From Begonia masoniana (Eukaryota > Streptophyta > Magnoliopsida > Cucurbitales > Begoniaceae), in assembly GCA_022432975.1 (NCBI GenBank), contig CM039508.1, forward strand, positions 43,655,646 through 43,719,645: a stretch of 64,000 nucleotides of DNA, in the 5' to 3' direction. Shown piece after piece: positions 35,701 through 47,295 of this stretch (position 1 is the stretch's first letter; the number at the start of each line of letters is the position of its first letter). The notes beneath the pieces are model-generated. The model ran no database searches. It was given only the letters and a program-made list of their open reading frames with translations, and was not told the DNA's origin. The translations under genes and the position numbers were made by a program.

Positions 35701-36941
35701 CTCATATGTAATGTTTATTGGTTAAATGTTTGAATTTTTTAAGTTTATCATCTTGAAGTTGCGTCATAAAATGGTCCTTGCGGTTTGGTAAACTTGACAG
35801 CCATTTCTTTTCAAATAAGATGGGTTAGCATAAAAGGGGTTAAAATTTTGGAAGGCTCTCGCAACTATTCCAAACTTTCCTTTGTAATTTGTAATAAATT
35901 TATCATGTTCTCATTAATTGGTTTGAGATAAACCTAAAAGTTTTGTATTGGTCAACTTTGCATTTTTATTGATTGTGATTATCCCAAACAAAAAAGCTAA
36001 CAATGTTTTTCAATATCTTCTTTCAATGATGTGACAAACGTATCTCTTTTTCATAGAACTTCTGGATTCAGCACTCCGGCATTCACTTCAGATGAATTAT
36101 TAACAAAATTCTTCGATATACAGGGCAAGGTAAGCAACTTTTTCTTATGGGTTCATCAGTTTTCTTTTTCTTTTAGAAATATGAAAATATGTGAAAATTT
36201 CATTTGAAAAAATATGAAAAAGCGAAGTAAATTCTACATTAAGTTTCATGCACCATAGTTTTATACGTTGAGTTTCGAGTCGGAAGATTAAGTTGGGGTT
36301 TTCCAATGTCTGTGGAAAAGCATTCTCAAAGTTTGAGGATGTATTTGGTCTCTCCTTTTGGAAAGATTGTAGGATGGTTTTAATTACTTAAACCTGGATT
36401 TTTGACATTTTTTTTTTCTTGGAACGGATAGGAAAGTTTTTGTTACTGAATCCCCGGGGACTAGATCAGGGGGAACATTTCCTTACATTCGTCCTCTAAA
36501 GAAAGATGAAATTGATGATTTATGTGTGTTTCTCCTGAGAGTTAATGGGTACTGTGTGATAGAGATATGTAAATTCAATCTGGTGGAAAAGATTGTGAAT
36601 GGTGGTTTTTTGACGTACAAAATTCTTGAGGCGATGAACATTTTTCTAGCGACATAGCTATCTTTAGCTTTCAATTCACTTCTATTTGTTAATATATGAT
36701 GATTACTCATTGCCAGGTTGCTATCATCGATAGAACCCCCAAGCCAAAGCCTAAAATTGAAAAGCCTCTAAAAAATGTAACGGATAGTGAGAAGAATTCT
36801 GACAATTCCACTACTGCGGATGAGGTGAATTCCAAGTCATCTACGGATGAGACTGAGAGCTCCGACCAATCAAGCAATGATCCAGAGAGCTCATCAAATG
36901 AAAATATTGAATCTGAACCCGAGGCTCACGACGAGCTCTAA
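29763..36941 (+). CDS. HSP70-17: ER-lumenal HSP110/GRP170-type chaperone, heat shock 70 kDa protein 17
   Basis: The orthologue of HYOU1/GRP170, a nucleotide exchange factor and holdase for BiP in the ER lumen. Fourteen exons join into 2706 nt, or 901 residues: 29763-30524, 31190-31422, 31564-31723, 32309-32554, 32658-32794, 32936-33278, 33383-33544, 34386-34460, 34559-34659, 34768-34837, 35346-35402, 35491-35552, 36057-36129 and 36717-36941. All borders are GT..AG and the frame stays open. Residues 1-25 form a signal peptide. The HSP70-like ATPase domain runs to about residue 400 (SIDLGSEWVKVAVV; YFGQAERRGLLQAAKLAGIN; VELIGGATRVPKLQ). An acidic linker-containing substrate domain and helical domain follow (EKKLKKRTFRIPLKVVEKT). 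The last 75 residues are Ser/Glu-rich and end in the ER retrieval signal HDEL. An ERSE in the promoter fits induction by ER stress. The gene shows no damage. Confidence 0.96.
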
Positions 36942-37931
36942 TCAGATTTAAAAAAATGGTTAATTTATTGTTTTTCTTGTGTTTAGCTTATCCTTACTGA
37001 AGAATGACAGCCACTGGATCTACTGGAATTTCCAGAGGAAGAAAAAGTATACAATGTTAAAGCCCATTATTTATCTCGGGAGCTCATCATTTTGGATCAG
37101 CTGAGTAGCCAAAGGTATTTTTCCCTCAACCAGTTTAAACAATGTTGTAAATTACACAACGAGAAGAGCTTAGATCACCCTAGGAGGGAGTTTTGATAAG
37201 TTTTATTTCTTTCATTTTGCTATCTTTATAAAATTTTGCGATTAGGAGAAACTATGTATAATTTTACCATATATATATTTACAATCTTTTGTGAACTTAA
37301 AAAGGATCTGGCAGCTGCATCAAATCTCAAATTCACTTTTCTTCTATGGAAAATTCTATTTATCCTCTGCACTTTCCAATTTTTTGGCTGTTTGAATACA
37401 TAGCTCATAGAATGATTCTGTCTGTATGAATTTTCTACCCACCCTACTGTCCATTCATCTGAACTGGACTACATGATTTAAGAACTTACCTGCTGTAGCT
37501 TCCAAGATGTTTTATGATCTTAGTCCACATGAAAATCATTCAAGTTGTTTATGAAATTTATGGAGTGATAATCTTTGATAAATGTTCAAACTATGAAATA
37601 TGCAATCAGGCATACCTAGTTATTTGAAAGAAGCATGCAGAGTTTTGATATGCATTACAACATAGATTAATATTTACTCTTCCCCAATTAGCGCAAGAAT
37701 TATCTTGAGGGTTTTATTGTTCTTGATACTAAACATATTTGATCTTTCTTGTAGTAGTTCTTAACCTAAACCTTCGTTTTACACGTCGTAGCTCAGTTCA
37801 TTAGCAGAGTAATTAAGATATTTCCACAAATAGTAGAAATATTATATCGTCTGTGTGATATTAGAGTATTAAATTTGAGGGTATATCAGTTCTTTTAAGG
37901 CGCTAAATGTTTGAAGCTTGTTTTTTTTTTC
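36942..37931. other. Intergenic between convergent HSP70-17 and UGT82A1-like genes
   Basis: Holds both 3'UTRs. AT-rich; no repeat, RNA gene or additional coding exon recognised. Confidence 0.55.
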
Positions 37932-40900
37932 TCAAGCCTTAGTCTGTTTAATTTCATCTATAAAAGCTTTGAGATTAGACTTTGCCTCTTCAGTTGCTTC
38001 CTCTCCCATTGTCCTTTCATGCAGCTGTGCTATTCTCTTGCTCACCTCCCTATCCTCCATCACCATCCTCAATCCATCTTCCACCTCTCTCTCCCCAAAC
38101 CCTTTGAGGAGAACTCCTATTTTCCACACTTTGACTATGTAAGTACAGTTCATAAACTGATCTCCTGCTACCGGAAAACACAAGAGCCGTTTCCGGCATT
38201 GTATGGCTTCCATTGTTGAGTTCCACCCGCAGTGTGTGAGGTAGCACCCGACGTTTTTGTGCTTCAAAATCTCCATTTGTGGAGCCCAGGAGACCACTTT
38301 TCCTCGGCCGGAAACTCTGTCGATAAACTCTAATGGCAGCCCTTTTCTCCACGAAGGTTTCAGCACCCAAATGAATGGCCGTTTTGAAGATTCAATTGCC
38401 ATTGCTAGGCTTCTCACCGCAGCTTCACTGATTGTCGTCACCCAACTTCCAAAAGAGATGTACAAAACTGAGTCAGGGTTTTCTTTTTCAAGCCATTCCA
38501 AACAGCTCTCGTCTTCTTCCCACAAACTAGGGTTTTCTGTTGTTGCTTGCTTGATCATGGCTCCAATGGGGAAAATGAATGGAACCCGGTCGAGGGTTTT
38601 CGCCTTTTGGAGTGTGGATTCTTGGGAGAAGGAATTCAGCAGCAGCCATTGGAGAGACCTTGACCTTGCCAGGGTTCTCTTCCAAAACTTGAACCTTGCT
38701 TTTCTTGCAGGGAGGTTTCCAATCAGCCATGGAAGCGCTTCAGTTGATATCATGGGTTGATTCGGTAGACAACACACCGATCCTTCCTCTTCAGGACATC
38801 CTGTCCCATTAGAAAAACTTCGTGAGATCATAAACAATGCAAAAACTTTCTAATTTTTATGTTTTGATATAACATAAATAAATTTGTTGATGTTACGCTC
38901 ATCGAATTAATATTTTATTTTAAATATTTATAATTTATTTTAACAACTATTAATCAATGATAGAAAGTAAATTTAGAGTTATGCAAATAAAAGTTGCTCA
39001 TGCTTGCCAAATTAAAGCATTAAATAGAATTTCAAAATGTTGGAAATACATTTAAATGTGTAACAATGGAAGCATTTTAGATAAAGATGAGAATTAGTTG
39101 TAACCCCACAACATAAACAACTTTTAAAACCCTTTTGTTTTAGTTTCTACATTTGGAAATTTAAAATTAATATAATTAGAAACTTTCTTGTCATCTTAAT
39201 AAAGTCCCCTTATTCTGTCCACATAAAAGTCAAGAAGTATGATATAATGACTATTTTAATCGTAGAAAAAGAGGATTTGTACTTTAAAACAAACACAACG
39301 TGTATCAATGATGACCACTCTGTTGACAATCCCCAAACTCATTATATTTGTTTATTAATAAATATTACTTTAACCGTAACTAATCTCGGGTATTTAATTA
39401 TTTTTGATAAATCTAAATCAGATAATCTTACTTCACGTATTTAAATTCAGTAAACAAATACGAGCAGGTTTGACTGATAATATTTTGTTGTTAATAACAA
39501 CACTTCATCACTTCGTAGATGGTTCATATGAATTACGTACTGGTGACGTGGGTTTTTGTCATATGAAATAGGGTAAATTTAAAAAAAAAAACCCTGAAGT
39601 GTGAGTATTTCTCGAAAAAACCAAGTCCTCGCAGTAAGACTTTGAACTATTGAAAACTGTCAAAAAAGACTTTGGCGGCCCCTGCATAAAATTTGTGGCC
39701 CCCTGTAATTTCAAATATTTTTTTAATTTTTTTATAAATTAATATAAAAAATACCAAATCATATTCAATTCACTTGAAATTTTTACCACATGTTCATTAC
39801 ATTATAGAAAGGTAATATAAAAAGTTTCATGATTTTTTAACATTTTTATGTAAATTAATGAATTTTTATGCAAATTAGTGATCTCTTTAACTTCAAAGGA
39901 CCATAACTTTTGTTACAGTTATTCAATTGGGGCCAAAAATTTATCAAATTGAAGCTTTTGCAAACACCTAGACATTTCACAAGGGTTTACACCTGTGACA
40001 GCGTTTTTCAAGCCCAAAATTTATCTTTTAAGGCTTCAAATTGACGTTTGAAGAAGAAATGAAGATTTAATTTTTTAAAAAAATACCAAATTATATTCAA
40101 TTTAATTGAAATTTTTACCACATGTTTATTATATCATGGAAAGATAATGTAAAAAGTTTCGTAATTTTATAACACTTGTGCGATATATTGTAATTTTAAC
40201 TACATTATTTTATAAAAAACTTATATTAAATCATAAAAGGTTTAAAAAATCACGAAACTTTTTACATAATCTTTCCATGATATGATAAACACGTGGTAAA
40301 AATGTTAAGAGAATTGAATATAATTTAATATTTTTTTATTTATTTTAAAATCGACCCCCACTATTTTCGGTGTGACCCCCCGAATTTTTATGTAGGGGTA
40401 TGCGGCCCCCTGCGATTTTCGGTGTGGCCCCCCGAATTTTTATGTGGAGGTATGCGGCCCCCCATTTTTTAGATTCGGAGGGCCAAATTTTTTAAATCGA
40501 CCCCCCGAATCCAGTGTAATTTTGGATTTGGGGGACTATCGCCCCCCTGCCGGGGGACTATCGCCCCTCGCCGGGGTTTATTTTGATAGTTTTTCAAAAC
40601 TTGGAGGTTTTGACTGCGAGGACTTTTAGTTTGAGGGTTTTTTCGAGAAATACCCATACTTCAGGGGTTTTTTTGGAATTTACCCTATGAAATAACAAAT
40701 TTATTATCTATGATTATAGAAAAATAAAAAAGGATGGAAATTTTCTGAAGTTTGAAAAAAATCAGAGTGTGAAATGGGTAACCTGTATCAGAAATAAGTC
40801 CATTTCGAAGCATATCAGGAATGGCGGATATAAGCTTGTAAGAGGCTAACATGGCCGGCCAAAACCCTGCAACGGGGACACCACACCGTTGACCAACCTC

Positions 40901-41260
40901 AATGGCAGACGAAACCAACAAGTCCACGACCATACAAAACACGCCGCCGGTTTGATCGTCGTCCGCATCAAGATGGGAGACGAGCTTCTCCAGATGGGCC
41001 GGGAAGGAGTGTTCAATGGCGGATTCGATGGAGAAGAAGTCCTGTTGGGCGCTATCGTTGTTATCTGGCATGGAAAAGAAGGAAATGGAGGGGTTGGATT
41101 GAGCGTGGGAAGATATCTGACGGTGGATGTGGTTCGGGGTGACGAAGATGGACTGGAATCCATGGTTTTGGAAGGAAGATGCCAGCTTTAGCATCGGAGT
41201 TACATGGCCCTGTGCTGGATATGGAATTAGAATGATCTTTTGCCTCGTTTTGCACTTCAT
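37932..41260 (-). CDS. UGT82A1: UDP-glycosyltransferase, UGT82A1-like (family 1)
   Basis: Transfers a sugar, usually glucose from UDP-glucose, to small hydrophobic acceptors in the cytosol. Two exons on the minus strand, 41260-40783 and 38800-37932, give 1347 nt, or 448 residues. The N-terminal acceptor domain begins with the usual IILIPYPAQGHVTPMLKLA, whose His is the expected catalytic base. The C-terminal donor domain carries the PSPG box WAPQMEILKHKNVG to CYLTHCGWNSTMEA and ends in PVAGDQ, retaining the final Asp-Gln that favours glucose. The usual G-V-P of the box is replaced by C-R-K-R, a feature of the UGT82 lineage, followed by NCTYIVKVWKIGV. The length suits the family and both exons are open. 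A 1115-bp MULE lies in the intron (39571-40685). (CT)n runs precede the start codon. The acceptor is unknown. Confidence 0.93.
39571..40685. mobile_element. Non-autonomous Mutator-like element in the UGT intron
   Basis: Flanked by the exact 9-bp target duplication TATGAAATA (39562-39570 and 40686-40694), diagnostic of Mutator transposition. The termini are inverted: GGGTAAATTTAAAAAAAAAA then CTGAAGTGTGAGTATTTCTCG at the left, and CGAGAAATACCCATACTTCAG then GAATTTACCC at the right. GTCCTCGCAGT/ACTGCGAGGAC extends the TIR to about 65 bp. The interior carries direct and inverted copies of a TTTTTACCACATGTTCATTA-like block (39780, 40107, inverted near 40290) and a short tandem GGCCCCC..TTTTTATG repeat near 40370-40460. 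There is no transposase coding. Confidence 0.92.
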
Positions 41261-41262
41261 CT

Positions 41263-41322
41263 CTCTACTCTCTCTCTCTATCGTTCTCGCTAGTTCCTCT
41301 CTCTCTCTCTCTCTCCACTGTC
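41263..41322. repeat. (CT/GA)n microsatellite in the UGT82A1 5' flank
   Basis: Two CT-rich runs separated by ATCGTTCTCGCTAGTT. On the gene's strand these are GAGA runs just upstream of the ATG, a common feature of plant 5'UTRs and promoters. Confidence 0.85.
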
Positions 41323-41504
41323 TGTGTCTGTTATAGATGACAAGCCAAGTTTTGTTTTGTAGTGCTTCGGAGTTGCAGATGAAGGTTTCAAGGTGCGGAA
41401 CTCCTTTATGAAAGATGGACGGAATGGAATAAGCACGTGATACAAATATTTAATGGTAAATTCCATTTTAAGCCCCAAGATTTACTATATTTCACAAACC
41501 TGAC

Positions 41505-41923
41505 TGTAACGACCCGACCCCACGGGCCCGCTAGTCGTGCAGTCCTCACCCAACAGGCCCAGACACTGCCACGTGGCAGCTACACAGGCCCACCACGTGT
41601 ACTCACGATCTTCTCTAACTACTTGGTTTAATGGGAGTTTTTGCCTTTCCTGGAATTAGAACCCTAGCTCCCAGACTTCATAACTAAGGGTTCACCATCC
41701 TAGGTACCACTTGAGCTAACTAGCTCAAGTGGTACTCCTCACTTGTAGCCTAGGTACTAGTCCCTGAGGTCTTGGATTCGAGTGGGGGGAAGACAAAAAC
41801 TCCCTTCAGGAGGGGAGAAGATTGTGAGTGCGACTTGACCTCGGTTCTGGTGAGATCTAGTCGTTATTGGTGAGGCTAGACTGGGGTGACGTGCCAGCGA
41901 TGTGCAGCTGGGCTGTCGTTACA
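41505..41923. mobile_element. 419-bp TG..CA element with head-to-head tRNA-like promoters, inserted in the MULE-B left TIR
   Basis: Inserted with the 5-bp duplication CTGAC (41500-41504 and 41924-41928). The ends are a perfect 9-bp inverted repeat, TGTAACGAC..GTCGTTACA. The centre is a palindrome, ACCACTTGAGCTA-AC-TAGCTCAAGTGGT (41706-41733). On the plus strand TAGCTCAAGTGG (41721) and GGATTCGAGTG (41774) resemble tRNA A and B boxes. On the minus strand TAGCTCAAGTGG (41718-41707) and GGGTTCTAATTCC (41664-41652) do the same. The TG..CA ends and 5-bp duplication point to LTR-type integration (solo LTR or TRIM); the tRNA-like boxes point to SINE ancestry. There is no coding. Confidence 0.82.
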
Positions 41924-42156
41924 CTGACACTAAAGAATTATTCTGCACAATTTTACCATCGAAGAATTCTTATTCTAATAAGTCAACCGCCACCGGATGT
42001 CTGTTATCTACGAACGAGCGTCCATTCTTAGTTTTAAACGTAGAATGGGCGTCCGTTCATAAATTTTTTGGCGCTCGTTCATCGACACCCATTTTGGCCC
42101 TCGTTCTTGAGAAATCGTCGAGAACAAACGTTAAACAGACGTCCGTTCCCAGAGCC

Positions 42157-42164
42157 TATAAAAA
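42157..42164 (+). promoter_or_regulatory. TATA box in the MULE-B left TIR
   Basis: CCTATAAAAAAC at matching positions in both TIRs (the right copy is at 47287-47295 on the minus strand). It lies about 280 bp upstream of the plus-strand gene's ATG at 42446. Confidence 0.6.
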
Positions 42165-42445
42165 ACAAGCTCAATTTTTACAACCCACCTGCACCCGTTC
42201 TTTGCATACCCTAACCGGCCTCCACGAAATCGACCGTCGAATCACCGTTCTATTATGTTGGCGACATCCCTCCCTCTTTTTTTGACCCTCTCCGCTTTAT
42301 TCTCTCTCCTCTCTCCCTATATCCCTAACCCTAAAACTCTCTCCCTCACCCAATCCGTCCTCCTTCCTCCCTTCTCTCCCTCACCCAAAAGTCGTCCCCC
42401 TCTGTCTCTCACCCAAAATATGTCCCACCCCACTCAATCTAAAAA

Positions 42446-43703
42446 ATGGGTCCCAAATTAATGCTCAAACGCAAAGTCTCAACCTCACAAGGCGCAACCT
42501 CACAAGTTGGGTCATCACAACGCGCTCCGTCTCAAGGGGCTTCGATAGTACCTTCATTGACACAAGCCACACGAGAAGGTGCTCTGCCAATAGAGTATTT
42601 TTCTATTGAGTTTAGAACTAGGCTAAACCAAGAAAATTATGTGGTTGATATGTGGAATTGTTAAATTATATACTCTAGGATTGTTATGTTTGGAAGTTTT
42701 AAATCCTTGAGAATTAAAGAAATGTTTGAGAGAATTGGATTGGTTGGATTGTGCACTTTGTGCGGAGATAGCTGCGATAAGATTATTTGCTTATTTTATG
42801 CAAATATGTATATCAAATCCAATCCTTTAGAAGGGATTAAAACATATATTCTTGGGAAAGAAATTAACGTAACTCTGAGCTTAATAAATGAGTTGATCGG
42901 TTTTTCGATGAATGAGCCTAGTGAAGAATACTACCATTCTTCCTAGGCGCCGAGTTCATCAAAGAAGGCGGAGGACTTGAGTTCTTCAAGAAGGTTCATC
43001 AAAATTCCAATGTTGAAGAGTTTTACAAACCAAAGTCGAAGGACTTCAATGTGCAGGCTCGAGTGATTCACCACATTATCACCCACACAATTTTGCTCCG
43101 GGATGGACAGAGATTTGGTGAGTTGCATGGATCTCTATGTCATGGAGAAACTGTACAGAGGGAAACGATTCAATCTTGGGTTTTTGATTCTGTGTCATAT
43201 GGGTGAGATTACCTGGACGTGCAATAAAGCTATGCCTTATAACATATTTGATTCATAAGATTGTCCAGCATGTTCAAATTGAAATACCGACTGATGACCT
43301 TGCGAGAAAAAAAAAAGCACGTTGATTTATATAATAAGAACGCATTAAGTCGTATGGGCATAGTTGAAGACAGAGATAATTAGGTGTTTAGGGGCGACCG
43401 TGAAGCCTCCCCCTTAGCAACTCTTCCTCCACCAGGTATACATCTTATTTATAATATTATAGTATATATGAATTAACTTCTAGCTAACTATCTCCTCCCC
43501 TAGGTACTGACCATGATATTCATATGGAGGATGCTCCCGTGCAGCCATCTTCGCCTTACACATCTTCCGCTATGTCCAGAATTGAGCAAAAACTCGACTT
43601 TCTCATAGGAAGGGTTGAGGAGCTCTCTGTGGCGCACAACAATTTGGATGCTAGAGTTGATGCATGGATGAGACGGGAGGATGAAGACGATGACCAGATG
43701 TAG
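42446..43703 (+). pseudogene. MULE-B second gene: 'putative plant transposon protein' domain family, decayed
   Basis: From ATG 42446 the frame gives a low-complexity Ser/Gln-rich start, then stops at 42662-42664. The recognisable domain follows in 42686-42946 (YIKSNPLEGIKTYILGKEIN, then VTLSLINELIGFS) and, after frame changes, near 43050-43110 (VIHHIITHTILLRDGQRFG). The C-terminal end at 43500-43703 (SRIEQKLDFLIGRVEELSV, AWMRREDEDDDQM) looks like a coiled coil. These features are typical of the uncharacterised plant-transposon protein found in many plant genomes. Its function is unknown. Gene position and orientation recall mudrB of maize MuDR, but I see no sequence reason to call it mudrB. 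Confidence 0.7.
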
Positions 43704-44199
43704 TTTGAGTTTTTTACTTTATGTTTTTAGTTTACTTGATTTGACTTGAACAATGTATGTTTGTATGTAATTTTATCTGGATTGGTTGTAAGACTTTATA
43801 TTTTGTTTATTTGTCTTGAAATTTTAATATATGGATCTGGCTGGCTTGGTGATATTATTGTGATTTCAATATACCGATATTGTTAAATATAGTTATGGGA
43901 GAGTTAAAAAAACAAAAGAAACTCTGCCAAAATTTTATAATTTTCTACAAACTCTATAATAAAAAAGATACAATAATGTACAAATCAACTAAACTAATTA
44001 CAAAGGTGTACATATCTATAAAGACCACTCAATTCCTGCTTCGTCCATGCATTGAAGACTCCTGCACATATGCAAAAACAATTAAAAGCTACTTTAGTTA
44101 CACATTCATTTATGTACACTTAACGTTGAAATGCAAGCATGTACTTGCGTCCCGATAAAGTCGCTAAAACTCATAAATGAGTTATGCGTAGAAGTGGTG

Positions 44200-46032
44200 C
44201 CAGAGGTGGATCTTATACTTCGACAGGTGCGAGTATTATGCCCCTCATGACCACATCTTTGACATTTCACTATTTCATTCTTTCTGGTAATTGAGCGAGA
44301 TTGTTGTGGCTCATCAATATCTCTGACTCTTTGTTTCTTTGACTTAGATTGCTAACGTTTTGCGACCTGTGGAATAATTTCATTCATATCCATCTTAGGC
44401 CGTATGTGTTGGTCACTAACCGAATGAATGAAGTGAAAGTACAAGTTGACATAAGATTGCCGGTGATAGTACTGATGCACATAATCTTTTGTTGAGAGCG
44501 TTATGAAATGCAAGCATGAAATGACATGCACACACGAAATTTCAGTGAGTTCTCACTTGTAACAGTTGCACAAGCATTGATCCAAATCAACAATGTATTT
44601 TTCGTTGTTGTTGCTCACCTCAAATCCAATAGCTCCTGCAAAAATTGGACTCCAGTTTCGCGCTGCAAGTTCTAGTTTCGCAAGTTTTTTCTGTATCTGG
44701 CGGCATATGAGGTATGTTGACTCTGCCATCTTTTGATTCTTTTTTACGATCCGAGTCATCAAACATTGTCTGATCATCTTGAACATGGCTATAATAGGTT
44801 TGTCTCTAGCAGATATTAGATGTGCGTTGAATGACTCACTCAAATTATTCAAGACCATGTCGCACTTGTGATTGAGGTAAATGCATGTGCTGCCCAAGAT
44901 GTCAGATTTATGTCTCGAAGAAATGTGTGGGCATCCTGGTCAACCTTCCATAAATTTCTCATTTCTCACTCGAAATTATAAATCGTGGTTGTCCTACATG
45001 CATTCCAAAATGCATCCCTATAAAACTTCCCCCGAAACTATTTCTTATAATTCGCATAAATATGTCTGCGGCAAAAGCGATGTACGGTTGAAGGTAATAC
45101 ATCTATCATAACATGCAACAATCCTTTTGACAATCTGAAATAATTGTCCATTTATAGCTTGAATCAGTATCTAAGTTTGATTTTAGTACACTTTGAAGTC
45201 ATGACCATGAGTCTCGACATTCTGATTTTGACACTACAATAGAAATCGGGTAAATTCCACTGTTACCGTCAATGCTAACTGCTGAAAGTAATTGGCCTGC
45301 TCACGAGTCCTTCGTATGACAATCTTCCAAACAGATGATTGGTATATCATACTGAAGCAAACCTTGCTTTCATGCAGTTATACACGAGTACATTCTTTTA
45401 AACAAACTCTTTGATCTAGAACCAACGACATCTACCAAATCTAAATCAAGGACCAGGGTGTTGCTCAAATTTGATCTCTGAATTTCTTCTGCATACGACC
45501 ACAATAGTGATGTCCCAAGAGGAGCAATCACTAGGTCACGGGCCAAGACTCTAACTATCTTGTGTGTTCATTTTGCAAATTAATGTAATATCTATTTTAG
45601 TTTATTTTTATTTTAGACCTTTTTAATTAGTTTTATTTTGTATGCCATGTGATGGCCGAACATGCGGAGTGGGAGGGGCCATTTAGTGGCTGTATTTTGT
45701 GGAAGAAGGACTACTTAATAGTGACCTTTGAAGAGAGGGAAAGTTTTGCCAAAATTGGCAAAACATTATTGTACTCAGTCTTGTGCATGGTCGAGTACTT
45801 CCCCTCTCAACTAGTTGGTTTGCTAGGACATGATATTTTTATCATCCTTAAGTCCTCTTTGGAGGCTTTGAATATTAATTGCAACAACTACTTCAAACTT
45901 GGTTTTAACTCACGAGAATCCTCTTTCTTGCTAGGTGGGTGATATCCGTGAGAAGGGTGTGTGCGTGTATCTTGTGATTTCCATCTTTTGAGAGCCAAGG
46001 TAGTTGTTACCCTATTGCAATCTTCCTTTTTT

Positions 46033-46063
<31 letters not shown>

Positions 46064-46870
46064 GGAGTCTCATAGCAAAATTCTAGACAAACTCTCGTCA
46101 TTTCATTCTTAGAGATCTTCACCGTTATTGGTACATAATAGTTTTGAATTAACTATTCTTAGTCATTTGAGCATTGAGTGTTTTTTCCAGCTCCATCTTT
46201 GTATATCTTCATTTTTTTACAAAAATTTTTTAGGAACATCTCCTCACTCATCCAGGGTGAGGCTGTCTAAATTTCAGCCATTAACTCGTTCTACAACTTG
46301 AGTTATCCCCATTCAAAGTTGACCCTGGTGAAGCCAAGGTTCCTTTTCATCCGAAACCTTGTTGAGCTTGTGTTTCCGATTTGAGAATCACATCAAATAG
46401 CTTGTATTGTTGATTATCCTACCCTTCATTAAGTTTTCGGGCTTCATTTTTTTCCCTTCTAGCAAGACTTGATGTAATGTTCACATTATAATATTTCCTC
46501 ACTGTCTCAATGATAGAAGCAATTTCCCATGAATGTTAACGTTTGAATCTGCCCAAATATTGATTTGTAACCCACTTGGCTGAAGCATGCTGACTTTCAA
46601 TTTGTCGAGAACAACTGTGCACATCATTCAAACTCTTTATTTGATATGTAAGTTCATATTGAATCTTTGAAGCATATGTTTTCCATTTGCATCCCTCCTG
46701 ACACACTGTTGTCAATCGGTGAGTATCATTTTTAACAAACTTTACACCATAGTCATTTTTCAATGCATACTATACTATTTATTCTTTAATTTCCTTTAAT
46801 GAACCATATTTTTTTCTCAAATAAATACCGGTCAAACAAACTTCGCATTCCAATCTACTTTCGCACTCAT
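44200..46870 (-). pseudogene. MULE-B transposase (MURA-like), decayed
   Basis: The minus-strand pieces follow the order of MULE-A's transposase. N-terminal region at 46763-46536 (NDYGVKFVKNDTHRLTTVCQ, CKWKTYASKI; HASAKWVTNQYLGRFKR). SLARREKNEARKLN lies near 46470. A transposase core piece is near 45460-45340 (RMYSCITA, PIICLEDCHTK; the catalytic LDG is altered to LED). The C-terminal part at 44897-44553 (CDMVLNNLSESFNAHLISAR, MFKMIRQCLMTRI, ending DLDQCLCNCYK) includes the start of a SWIM-type finger. A CCHC knuckle CQRCGHEGHNTRTC lies near 44270-44215. Multiple stops and frameshifts and a foreign segment of about 0.9 kb (about 45505-46430) show it is dead. Confidence 0.85.
45505..46430. other. 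Unidentified insertion within the MULE-B transposase, with a T16-G20 run
   Basis: The transposase alignment with MULE-A breaks between AEI-like sequence near 45500 and LARR near 46440. The intervening DNA has no transposase similarity. It contains TAATGTAATATCTATTTTAG-like AT-rich LTR-style sequence and a run of about 16 T followed by 20 G at 46027-46062. I found no clear terminal repeats or target duplication, so its nature is open. Confidence 0.5.
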
Positions 46871-47286
46871 CATCCTTTGACTCGCATGGTGAATGAAGCT
46901 CTGAGTCTATAGTTGTCAAGGTCGAATATACCTCTATTTGTTAGTAATTGTGATCGAATGCTCGAACCTTACTATATATAGATTCAGAGGAGGAATCTCC
47001 CTCCGTTGTCTCGTCATAATCAAGTGACCCACTCGAAACAAAAATCCATTGAAATCAACAAATTACAAAGAAGAAGATCCGCCAGAGGCGAGAATAGTTG
47101 TTGCAAAACCTAAAGGATGAAATAGAGGAATTGAGAGAGGGTTAATGGAGTTAGAGGGGAGGGGAGGGGAGGTGAGGCTGGGAACGTAGAGGAATTGAGA
47201 TTGAAAGGTCGATTGAGAGAGTTGAGAGGTATAGGGATATGGTTTGCAGAGAACGGGTGTGGGTGGGTTGCAAAAATGGCGCCCGT

Positions 47287-47295
47287 TTTTTTATA
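47287..47295 (-). promoter_or_regulatory. TATA box in the MULE-B right TIR
   Basis: The minus strand reads CCTATAAAAAAAC, the mirror of the left TIR's box. It would drive the transposase, whose coding remnant begins about 400 bp further. Confidence 0.6.

Noticed and set aside
38257..38760. 167-codon plus-strand frame under UGT exon 2
   Set aside because: Antisense shadow of the glycosyltransferase coding exon.
41505..41923. tRNA genes
   Set aside because: A and B boxes are present but no cloverleaf with acceptor stem and anticodon arm can be formed; better explained as SINE-derived promoters.
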